Below, piece after piece: positions 55,028 to 64,000 of a stretch of DNA of 64,000 nucleotides. A program made the translations under genes and the position numbers. Positions within the stretch are counted from its first letter, which is position 1. Each line of letters opens with the position of its first letter. Source of the DNA: Dryocosmus kuriphilus. Its lineage: Eukaryota; Arthropoda; Insecta; Hymenoptera; Cynipidae. The notes under the pieces were generated by a model. It had not been told where the DNA came from. It was given only the letters and a program-made list of their open reading frames with translations, and did no database searches. Location of the stretch: NCBI GenBank assembly GCA_038277395.1, contig CM076193.1:92023583-92087582 (forward strand), in the 5' to 3' direction.

Positions 55028-55267
55028 CAGGCACGTATCCAGTGGGGGGCCCAAGGGGCCCTGGCCATTCTCGAAATTTCAGAAAATTTAGTAATTGGTG
55101 AATATTTACGTGAAGGACTGTTGAAAAGAATTTAATTAAATTTTTATTATAAAAAGTTTTGTCATTCATTGTGGGAAAACATTTGTGCTATATGTATAAA
55201 CAATTATTGATATCACTTTTGAATCTCTCCCTCCCCACACAAATAAAACCCTGGGTACGTGCTTGTG
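55028..55267. mobile_element. 240-bp hAT-type MITE, 8-bp target duplication
   Basis: The left end CAGGCACGTATCCAGTGGGG and the right end (complement CACAAGCACGTACCCAGGG) start with CA as hAT ends do. The flanks TCGACCTG (55020-55027) and ACGACCTG (55268-55275) match in 7 of 8 bases. Noncoding, nested within the MULE 3' region. Confidence 0.8.
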
Positions 55268-55783
55268 ACGACCTGCCATATATATAGATTAGATACAAAA
55301 CAATTATGTTTAAAAAAAATCATTTATTTAACTATTTTTAAAACGAATTGTAAGCGAATGCTTATTAGAATAATTTTTTTGTTCATAAAAATTATTTGTA
55401 ACATGCGAATCCGTGCAGGTTAAAATAAAAAAGCACATATTTTTACAATATTTCATTTTTAATGCTGAATTAAACTTCATTGAAACATCAAATGATTGAA
55501 AAAAAACGTAACTGTAGTTAAAATTGTCATTCTTAAAATAGTATTATTTGCTATAATAATAAAACACTGTATATTACTCTCTTATACTTTTAAATATACA
55601 TGTTTTAAATTTCTTAATAATTAATCTACAGTCTTTTAGTAATGCACATTTCTGCCGTAATATTAAAGTCTTTGGCGAAGGTTTTTTCATTACTTACAAT
55701 ACGTATACAATAAGTACATAATGGATTACATTAATACATATAACAGTACTATAATTTTTTTTTTCAAAAGTACGCATAAAAGT

Positions 55784-58700
55784 TTAGTAATACATAACGC
55801 TTTTATTTAAAAATAAATCTTTAATTTTTTGGTTATTTTTTCTTGGTAAATTGCTCGAATTAGCAGAAAAGTGATTGTAAATATTTTGAACAACTTTTCT
55901 GCATTTTGTCACTTTAACATTTCCATTTTCATCACGACCCAAAAGTGACACTAAACCTAGTAATTTATTTTCAGTGTAAGCTCGAAGAATGTCATCATAA
56001 TAAATGTCAGCAACAATCATTTTTTTTCTCATTCCTTCAGTCGAGCAACCTTTTAGTTGATCCAATTTGTGCAAATTTGAGGATATTTTGACACTTACAT
56101 CTTCTTTTCGTTGAACTTCTTTTAAACTCAAAGCATGTTGAATTATTTGTGTACTAGATATCTTAAGTTTCACTAAAATCTGTGCTAATACTTCCACATC
56201 ACACACAGCATCATGCGCATTTGAGCAATCGATTTTTAAATCATTAGCAAGAGTTTCTAATTTGTTTTGACCTTTACCTTTTCTGCCAGTCACATTTTTA
56301 ATTATTCGGTAAGTGTCCGAAAACCCTGCAATGACTAATTCGAAATGTTCTTTCATAAAAGACAGATTGATAGCTCTCATCAGTCTTGGGTAATCGAATG
56401 TGCAGTTATGCGCAGTGAGAATGCATTTTTTTTTAAACGAGCATAAAAAATCATAAAGAGCTTGGATTCCTTCAGATAAGGATACCGTTACAACTGCTTT
56501 TCCGCTGTGCAAAAGTTGACCGTTTATGAAAGTTAATTTGCTAACGTCACTTGATCTATCATGAATGTTTTTAGTTGGTTGTATATATACTGAAAAACTG
56601 TACGTTTTAAGAACATTATTATTTGCACCGTATACCACACGTGTAGCAGCTATTTGTAATATATCTGCAGTTTTTGAAAGACCTCCTGTTTCCAAATCAA
56701 ATAATACTACTATCGGTTTAGAGCTGTCACTAACTAGATTGATTTTTGGTACTGTTTGTGTATTATTTAGAAGTCCCATATTGGAACAGTAAGTAACTCC
56801 TTCTAGCGACTCTTTTTTATTTCTAAACGCAGCTTTTTTGTTTTTGTTATTTAAACGCTGAGTTTTGAATTCTACAGATAAAGATTTTTTATACCTCTTG
56901 GTAGCAATTTCATCAATACGACTAACATATTTTATCGTTTTTTTTCCTGGAGATAATGCCAATTTGCTGTTTAAGTTTACTATAAACTTCTCTCCTTCAT
57001 TTTTTTTTACTACAGCACAAGCAGTGCGCTGATCACCAGATGTCGACATGCCATACATTCGACTCTTTGGAGCTTTACTAGATATTGACGCATTTAAACT
57101 TTCAACTGCATTCGTTGATGCTCCAGCTGCAAATTCTTTTGTCCTACTTGCAAGGACATTAAATAAACATTTCAAAGAGTCGAATAAATTTTCATCTTTG
57201 AAACCATCTCCTGCTATAGTAGAATGTCTGTATGCGTCAGGATCAAGTTTATATCCACACCACTGTCCACAGTTATCATGAATATTGAAACAGTGATATG
57301 GAATATTTCTAATAGCTTGAGACATACTGAGGATATCTCCTTTATTTTGAGCAATACTGTAATTGACGCACTTTTGAAGAAATGCTATTTCAGCACCTTT
57401 GAGTTCTTTGAAATTTTGTTTCATCTTATACAACTCACTGACTATTCCTTTGCTAGTATGGTTTTTATCGGAGTGCTTAACAATTTCATAATCACAAACT
57501 TTTCTCATTGCACTTATAGATCCGCTATCATCGTCTAAAAAAATAACTCCAACTTGAATATGGCATTCTTTAAAAACAAGATTATTTTCGCTGACAAGTT
57601 CACCAGCAGCAAAAGTTTCCATAGCTTTTGCAGTTCCAGCAAAATTTTTTCTGCAGTCGTGTTTGCTCAAAGGGACTCCCATATCACAACCTTTGCATTT
57701 GCGATTTAAGGTTGTAAAAGCTATCACTTTTCCAGTTAAATATCCTATTATAGCACCTCTTCCAGAAAAACTATCATAACTCCGGCCTGATCCTTTAGTT
57801 GTCCAGCCAAAATCAAATAATCCACATATACGAACCATAGCATCATGAAGAATATTTGAATTCTTAATATCATCTTCAGATGAATCAGGAAAAATGAAGT
57901 CTTCTTTCAAATGAGGAGGTCTGGAAAAGTAGTAAACAATATAGGTAATTTAAAATAAAAAAATGTTTCAGTTCAATTACCCGGTAAGTAAAGTGCGGAC
58001 GAAAAATTTCAAAAGCGGGATTGGTTATCGGGATTGAATTGGATGCATTTTTAGTTAAACGAATTATTCCACATTAAAATGTTGACAATGAATCCTTCAC
58101 GGAAGCTTCTTACTGGGTATTTATTTATTTATTCTTATTACTGGGCATTTATTTATTTCAATTATTATTTATTGGTTTCGAAAAATTATTTCCGTATGTT
58201 AACAGAATTATAAAGAAACTTCTATTTGTATATGTATTTATTAATTGTAAATATTACTAATATACAATTCAATCGCAGATTTCACAAAAATTGATAAGTA
58301 AAAATTATATATTGTTTATTTTAAAATTATTCACAATTAATTGTTCAACAAAAATAATATGATTTCTTGTGAACGTGTGTACATTGTACGAACTTACAGA
58401 AGCTTTTTAAATTTTTCAATATTTCCAATTGTCAATCGCCTCTCCTCCAACGCTGCTTCTTTACAACTCTCCTCTGCCATCAGTTCAATACAACGACCAA
58501 CTTCTTTTTCATAGGTCTTGAAAATACCCCAGTGAAATTCAGACATATTCAATGCAGACAGAATCTTATTCAAGTGTGTATTACCAATACCAGAATTCAA
58601 AGCACCTATAACAAACATATTCTATTGAACATTTATTTTCATAGTATTGTTTACCGTTTTAATTACATAAAATAAGTAATAAATTCCTTACCTGCAACTA

Positions 58701-59112
58701 ATTTCGAATTACAATCAAAGTACATTTTTTGATTAACTATATGATGAGTATCAGTGGCGACGCTTCTAATGTGTTTACAACTTCGACATTTAACATAAAA
58801 TATTGAAGCCAATCCATACGCTTTTTCAGATACAATGTCGAGTAAAGAAAGCACAGCATTACACTGTATGCAAATAAGTTGTTCAGAAAGGGTTTTAATG
58901 CGTACAATCCGTCAACCTTCTATATTTGCATAATTGATAGCACTGGTACCTTCGTCAGTTTCTAGGTTAGGCGCCTTTCTTTTTGTACCACGAGTTTTCA
59001 ATTCTGCAGCATTTTCACTTTGTTTCAGTCTTTTCACATAAACACTTTCTTTCACTCTACGGCCTTTCCAGAAAAATCTTTTACCTTTTTCTGTCTTTTC
59101 TGACTGAGACAT
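55784..59112 (-). CDS. Mutator-like transposase fused to DEDDh exonuclease, three exons
   Basis: Predicted exons on the minus strand: 59112-58692, 58605-58398, 57920-55784; the introns have GTAAGG...ATAG and GTAAGT...CCAG borders and phases agree. Exon 1 starts MSQSEKTEKGKR and contains paired cysteines (ICIQC, VKCRSCKH); one TGA at 58914-58912 interrupts it where an Arg or Trp is expected before RIV, so the copy needs readthrough or is dead. Exons 2-3 carry the Mutator-type domain: NSGIGNTHLN, TKGSGRSYDS, CKGCD...H-DC, FLDDDSG (catalytic D), HSDKNHTSKG (D), STNAVESLN (E). Numbered from the TTG at 57910, residues 400-590 form an exonuclease with all five DEDDh residues: FDLETGG (D405, E407), TFDYPRL (D506), AHDAVCDVE (H566, D571). 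The ~118-residue tail is unassigned. Spliced length is about 920 codons. Confidence 0.85.
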
Positions 59113-59245
59113 GATTAGGAAAATTGAATGTAAACACTCTATGTTAGGTCACGTCGCATGGCGTTGCAATAACTAAAATATCAGCTGCTCGGTACACACG
59201 CGCCTACACTGTTGCCAGATTTCAACACAACTAGTCATACGAGCG

Positions 59246-59253
59246 CTTATATA
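59246..59253 (-). promoter_or_regulatory. TATA-like box of the MULE gene
   Basis: TATATAAG on the minus strand lies between the right TIR and the ATG at 59112, about 135 bp upstream of the start codon, in a position suited to a Pol II promoter. Weak, motif-only evidence. Confidence 0.35.
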
Positions 59254-59296
59254 TGTTTCACTCAACTGATCACGGCCGTATCCGTGGTACCTCGTT

Positions 59297-59579
59297 AAGG
59301 TCGAAACCGAGTAGTCGAGAACGCGAAATCGGCTATCGTCGGTGAGTGCTCCAATCGTTCGTATTCGTGCGTTTGCGGCTTACCCGAGCGCAGCTTGTAA
59401 CCAGGACATCTCACCGACTCACCGTTCGTTTTCGTTCGTGTATTTTCGACTTTACACGAAGCGGCAGCTTGCGAGAGACGAAGAAACCTAGTTCCTTGTC
59501 TCACACATTACTTCGTCGCGGTGGTGGGGCTATCCCCACCAAGTTGCCCCGGCCTCTTTTTCAAATATCCGAGGCCTGG
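59297..59579 (-). repeat. MULE right terminal inverted repeat
   Basis: 283-bp mate of 52373-52655 with roughly ten single-base differences and no length change. It probably contains part of the gene's upstream control region. Confidence 0.93.
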
Positions 59580-59771
59580 ACTCTACCTCTGTACAGAGCG
59601 CATCTAGTGGTCGAAATGGGGGAGGGCGGGGGGCTAGTCTAACATTACGATATCTGGGCCTTGTACTGTACCTAGCGCAACCGAAATAGTGGTGCATAGT
59701 GGTTTGCACTCGTATGCATCACGAAAGTCTACCTCTGTACCACTCACAGAACGCATCTAGTGGCCGAAATG

Positions 59772-59807
<36 letters not shown>

Positions 59808-59855
59808 GATAGTGTAATATTATGATATATAGGCCTTATAGTGTACCTACCGCAA
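59580..59855. repeat. Satellite-like array with poly-G runs, right part
   Basis: Continues the 51655-52372 array without loss: CTCTACCTCTGTAC, ACGATATCTGGGCCTTGTAC (59645), TGCACTCGTATGCATCACGA, then a 31-base G run at 59776-59806 and a partial next unit. Together with the left part there are about seven units. Confidence 0.9.
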
Positions 59856-60033
59856 ACAAAAGATAGTGGGGAAAAAAATGCCTGTGGACAAATCAATTTC
59901 CAGCCCAAAATTGTCATCTTATTTGCAAGTCCTTTTAAAAATGAAAATCTAAAAAATTGTGCATTTTTCCATGTTTGATGTTTTACAAGAGTTTTGTACA
60001 AAATTCGTTATTTAACAAGTAGAATGAATTTTA

Positions 60034-61020
60034 AAAAAATCTGCCCGCTTCGCAAGCACATTCTCGTCGCGCGTCGCCCTTCGCGCTCGGATGTTTTTGG
60101 TCCTTGCACATCGTGCTCGGTATTCGTTACGTGGGTCTTAAAATTTCAAAACACCTACTTTTAACGAGATTATTAAATTTGAAGTTTTTATTAAAAATTA
60201 CAAAACAAATTATTTTACTTAAGGCTCTATCGACCTTAAGGAATACATTCTCATCATGACACCTACGCTTCGCGCTCGACAATTAAATTTTTTTTAAACA
60301 CATTGTAGATTGGTAAATTTTTTTTGTGATTTTCCAAATATTCTCAATGCAGGATTTCGATTCTTAAAAGTAAAACGATGAGTCTTACAAATAAATTTTG
60401 TAGCTCTTTCCAAGGTGGACAATTTTGCTTGTTAATATTTTCACATATCTTGCATAGTTTTGCTGAAAAGTGTTTTTCTTTATATTTCATAACATATTTC
60501 ACGAATAACTCAAAATCTACGCGTCAGCTCAAAAAAATGATAAAGAGAAAATTTTTAGCTCTTTTTGAGGTGAACAACTTTGTTTATGGTCATTTTTTTC
60601 GTATCTTGAATATTTCAGCAAGGAACCAGTTTTGAGGAATTTTATTCTCCACTGTTTTTTTGTATCTCACACACTTTAGCCGGAAAATGGATCTTTCGAT
60701 TTTGTGAAAACAGTTTTTGATGGATAAAATCATAACCACTAGTCAAAAACCGCTGGATAACGAACTCGTCCTTACTTTTTACGCCCTAAAGACGTGTGCC
60801 AAAGCACAATCCAATTCGATTAGTCTTTCGAAAGTTATCGTGGAAGCAAACTACGACGACAACGAGAACAACAACGACAAATACAACAACTACAACAAAG
60901 ACAGACAGACAAAAACGTTAAACATGTTTTTTCGGATTCAGGGGGTCATGAAACGTCGAGATTTCATGAAATCCGCGAAAGTCAGTTTTCACATAAAACT
61001 AATACCTTCTCGTTGAGACT
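60034..61020 (+). mobile_element. Dispersed ~1-kb repeat, copy 2 (partner at 6004)
   Basis: Same order of blocks as the copy at 6004-7010, with an extra ~150 bp between the G+C-rich head and the ATGCAGGATTTCGATTCTTA block, and a shorter Asp/Asn-type triplet tract. The short frames differ by several substitutions and the right boundary near 61020 is approximate. Confidence 0.7.
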
Positions 61021-61178
61021 AGAATGTAATAAATTTCATCGTTTCGTGTTTGCCATTTTGTTCGAAACTTTTTATCTGACTTCAAATGGTCAGAATTCAG
61101 GAAGAAACTCATTAGAAATGCGATCTGCGAGTCCTGGCTGCATAACAAGTTTTTTCGGATTGTTGTAAACAAATTAGT

Positions 61179-61288
61179 GAACAAAAGTTATATCTTTTCT
61201 ATTTGCGATAATGAAGTACTTTAGACCGATATTGAACAAAAGTTATATATTTTCTATTTGCGATAATGAAGTACTTTAGACCGATATT
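61179..61288. repeat. 55-bp tandem duplication
   Basis: GAACAAAAGTTATATNTTTT...GATAATGAAGTACTTTAGAC occurs at 61179 and 61234, nearly identical, immediately left of the palindrome. Confidence 0.9.
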
Positions 61289-61295
61289 TTTTTAA

Positions 61296-62446
61296 GAAGA
61301 TGGAAGTACAGAACTATCACTTGTTTATAACAATTTAATAAACAAATTCCTAGCTATGCAACTTTCCAATAGAAACATTTCGTTTTTTCTAGGACAATCA
61401 AATCCTAGTATCTTGCCAATGAACCTGTACTGTCATAATTTGCTAATAGACAAAAATTGTATATTATCTAAACAAATTTAATAAACAAATGCACCATTTG
61501 GCCATTTTACAGTAGATAATTTTGGTTTCTTCATCAGCATCAACTACAAATCTTTCACTTATGATCATTTACTATAGATTTTGTACTTTTAAAAAAGTAT
61601 AATTTATTATTTAAACAAATATAATAAAGAAATGCATCATTCTTCCATTTTACAGTAGATAAGTTTCGTCTCTTCATCAGAATCAACTAGAAATCCTTTA
61701 TTGATGATCATTTACTATAGATGTTGTACTTTTCAAAAAAAAAAATTCATTATTTAAGCAAACGTAATAAACTCATGTATAATTCTGCCATTTTTCAGTA
61801 GATTTTCGTTGCTTTAGCAGATTCAACTATGAATATCTTCCCAATGGTCTCATGTTATGGTTATTGTGCTTTTAAATAACAATCCATTATTTAAACAAGT
61901 TTGACAAACGAATTCGTCATTTGCCAGTTTTAAGTTAAGATAAAAAGTCAGAAAAAAATGAAGCTCGGAAAACAAAAGAATCGCGACTACTATGACCATT
62001 GGGTAGATATTAATAGTTGATTCTGTTGAAGAAACGAAACTTATCTACTGAAAAATAACGGAATTATACATTTGTTTGTCAAATTTGTTTAAATAATGAA
62101 TTATTTTTTTTAAAAAGTAGAACATCTATAGTAAATGATCATTAGTGAAAGATTTGTAGTTGATTCTGATGAAGAAACGAAACTTATCTTCTGTAAAATG
62201 ACCGAATGATGCAACTTTTTATTAAATTTGTTTAAATAATATAAAATTGATGTCTATTAGCAAATTTCTACAGTGGACGATCATTGGCAAGATACTAGCA
62301 TCTGATTGCCCTAGAAAAAACGAAATTTTTTTATTGGAAAATAGCCTAGTTAGGAACTTGTTTATTAAATTGTTTATAAACAAGTGATAGCTCATATTTA
62401 AATTCTTCTAATTTTAATGAAACATTCTTGTACTTCCATCTTCTAC
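61296..62446. mobile_element. 1.15-kb palindrome with ~130-bp internal repeats
   Basis: AGAAGATGGAAGTACA at 61296 is inverted at 62446. Each arm has ~130-135-bp units with CCATTTTACAGTAGATAAGT, TTCTTCATCAGAATCAACTA and ATGATCATTTACTATAGATG (left at ~61500, 61655, 61795; right inverted at ~62010, 62170). Centre ~61871. No ORF and no clear flank duplication. Confidence 0.78.
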
Positions 62447-63420
62447 TATAACGTTAGTACTTACCTCTTGGGACTTGAGGCTCCTAGTACCGCTATAATG
62501 TCAGCCTACCCTACGTGACTGCTAATAAAATTGTTCAAGTCAAAAGAAAAATTCGTGATGCTACTTGGGCACCAGACACCCTGAAGGGGCGTCGCTCGAA
62601 GAACGCAAAATAGAAAAAAAAGGTTTATTGAAATCAAATACATGACCGCAACAACAAAAGGCAAAAATGCACTCAATCCCCGCGCTAGCTTGGAAGGAGA
62701 GGGATTTGGTGGGGGCGTCGAAACGAATCAGAACATGATTAGAGAAAAAGAAATTACGAATCAGCAAATTATTATAAAATTCAAGAAAAGTATAAATGTT
62801 TATTGAAATTGATCAAAGATAAGGTGAACGGTTACAGAATGATAATTATTCGAAAGAAGAGAAAAGAAAATTGGAAACTTATGAAATTTCACAAGCGCTA
62901 CTTCGTGGCAAAGTACGCAGCAATTTAGTTCCCCTTTCTGGCCGGCATTACACAACATAAACGGCACATAACAAACAAAAAAAACTCATTTCGGCAAATT
63001 TAGCTTACAAGGATAAAAAAAAAATCGCGACAATAGGACAAAGTCCGGTGGTGCGGTCACTTCTCAAAATGGCGCATGGCCTGAAAAATTTAACCGCGGC
63101 TACCCACTCACTCTCACTGACTTGACATATCGCGAATGCTACACTCTAATAATAGTCGAAGAACTACAAAAAAAGGAAAGAACTCGAGCGAAAAGAAAAC
63201 AAAGAAACAAGGAGAAAGAAAATCGGTATTGGCTTTGGCCTACCTGCTTTCCCGTAGATCCATCTTTTTCAGGTACTTGTCGCTGGCTTCTTTCAAAATA
63301 CCCTCAAAATGGCGATTTCTCGAACTTCAAAAGAATTCACTAACTGATTACAATGATGGCCAAATCGGAACTGACGCTGCGCCGCTTTCTCTGCGTGAGT
63401 AGCGTCCCTCCACGCGTCAA
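62447..63420. other. Unassigned, G+C-richer than surroundings
   Basis: No recognisable domain in the frames at 63122-63402. Contains GGTTTATTGAAATCAA near 62621 (an AATAAA on the minus strand) and GTTTATTGAAATTGATCAAA near 62800. Could be the U3/R part of a minus-strand LTR, but no ends were found. Confidence 0.3.
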
Positions 63421-63600
63421 TGTCCAGTCCGACAGGTGCTGCCCTCCGAACTATGTTCCTTCCATCTCGTCGGTATCATACCCGGTTCTCTCTCCGCAGT
63501 AGTACTGCAGATCTGACAGGTGCTGCCCTTCCGAACTATGGTTCCCTCTGCTCATCGGTATCGTGCCAAGTCCCTGCTTCGTGATAGTATGGCAGGACTG
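63421..63600. repeat. 84-bp direct duplication
   Basis: GACAGGTGCTGCCCTCCGAA at 63431 and GACAGGTGCTGCCCTTCCGA at 63515, each followed by CTATG-TTCC and TCGGTATC. Two units only. Confidence 0.85.
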
Positions 63601-64000
63601 ACATCTCAGGCACCATGGCCGCTTCTCCCGCCGCGATTTCTGTCATATCGCGGAGGATTATTTCCTCGTTCTGCGGATTTCCATCGCGGGAAATCTCCTC
63701 CCCTCTAGTGAACGGTACTCGTGCATGCCTAGTGGTGCGAAGTGCGGAGTGCCGGGCGACACAGGGCGACGTCCGGGGTAGTGAGGTGGAGTTTATCTTT
63801 CTAGTGGTCAGCTGTTAGCGGTGGGTTCCGGGCTCGCGGGAAGCAGGCAGGTTCTACAGCAATCACCGACCTACTTGTCCCTGTCTTTACAACTTAAGCA
63901 ATACATCAGGTAAATCATAATACATAAAAGAATTCGAAGATTACTAGACTACCATTCACACTCACACATTCATATCCCTCTCTAGCTCTTACGTCGTTGA
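63601..64000. other. Unassigned G+C-rich end of window
   Basis: Contains ATCGCGGAGGATTATTTCCTC and CGCGGGAAATCTCC text with local dyads. The frame 63520-63708 has no domain. Possibly LTR or promoter-like sequence that continues beyond the window. Confidence 0.3.

Larger units (their letters stand above)
52373..59579 (-). mobile_element. 7,207-bp Mutator-like element with 283-bp TIRs
   Basis: CCAGGCCTCGGATATTTGAA at 52373 opens an inverted repeat matched base for base in length at 59297-59579 (about 96% identical by eye). ACTCTA flanks both ends (52367-52372 and 59580-59585); because CC ends the left flank and starts the TIR, the duplication may be counted as 6 to 8 bp. The interior has one minus-strand, three-exon transposase-exonuclease gene and, in its 3' half, a nested palindrome and a hAT-type MITE. 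The element split a satellite-like array, which proves insertion. 55268-55783 is A+T-rich 3' flank of the gene with nothing else recognised. Confidence 0.92.

Noticed and set aside
59346..59642. Open frame in the MULE right TIR (also mirrored at 52370-52606)
   Set aside because: Lies in the terminal repeat and crosses into the satellite array; a similar frame in the other TIR reflects sequence identity, not coding selection.
62447..64000. Minus-strand LTR
   Set aside because: An AATAAA and a G+C-rich repeat are suggestive, but no TG/CA ends, duplication, primer site or second LTR could be found in the window.

Overview
The window looks like a repeat-dominated piece of an arthropod (most likely insect) nuclear genome. 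The evidence is Tc1/mariner, MULE, Helitron, LINE, Ty3/gypsy, Ty1/copia and Polinton-like remnants, spliceosomal introns (GTAAG donors, pyrimidine-AG acceptors), high A+T content, many (TA)n microsatellites, and no dense bacterial gene order. I see no host housekeeping gene. Almost every recognisable reading frame belongs to a mobile element and most are broken. The species cannot be named from this sequence.

Layout. 0-2.2 kb: a long palindrome (arms about 0.82 kb). 2.19-4.33 kb: a TA-flanked palindromic MITE abutting an open DD41D Tc1/mariner element. 4.3-7.7 kb: unassigned DNA, a 47-bp minisatellite and one copy of a dispersed ~1-kb repeat. 7.73-9.45 kb: a palindrome built of 'ATGGCGG' tandem units, sitting in a (TA)n tract. 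9.57-10.05 kb: a two-exon Myb/SANT-like gene. 10.3-12.5 kb: the 3' part of a gypsy-like element with two extra zinc-finger ORFs after pol. 12.6-16.6 kb: A+T-rich DNA, an orphan mariner end and a 0.9-kb TIR element. 16.7-19.5 kb: a decayed jockey/CR1-like LINE. 20.8-22.83 kb: a decayed Helitron lacking its Rep core. 23.5-28.4 kb: a decayed two-gene element (ORF-A and a C2H2 plus 'YDDFE' ORF-B), split by a 1.9-kb TGTAAC...GTTACA insertion that carries arrays of a 14-bp dyad. 30.7-31.7 kb: a LINE 3' end.

31.76-39.32 kb is a 7.5-kb palindrome whose two arms each hold remnants of a Polinton-like integrase C-terminus and of a second ORF. 39.39-42.60 kb is a 3.2-kb palindrome made of ~140-bp units with 'TTAGTTCGCGTCTGCC', carrying two smaller palindromes near its centre. 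44.25-45.52 kb is a full-length but inactivated DD34D mariner. 47.4-49.0 kb is copia pol debris. 51.0-51.6 kb holds two small MITEs made of 'CGTCGTAAACnATG' repeats. 51.66-52.37 plus 59.58-59.85 kb is one satellite-like array with long poly-G runs, split by a 7,207-bp MULE with 283-bp TIRs. The MULE encodes a spliced Mutator-type transposase fused to a DEDDh exonuclease, disabled by one in-frame stop. The MULE itself carries a palindrome with a tRNA-like core and a hAT-type MITE. 60.0-62.4 kb holds the second copy of the dispersed repeat and another palindrome. 62.5-64.0 kb is an unassigned G+C-richer stretch.

The genes do not form a host pathway. The value of the window is its nested-insertion history, the unusually high number of long palindromic elements, and a few near-intact elements (DD41D, MULE-exonuclease, gypsy-like accessory ORFs). 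All similarity statements come from reading the sequence and from memory of protein families; no search was run.
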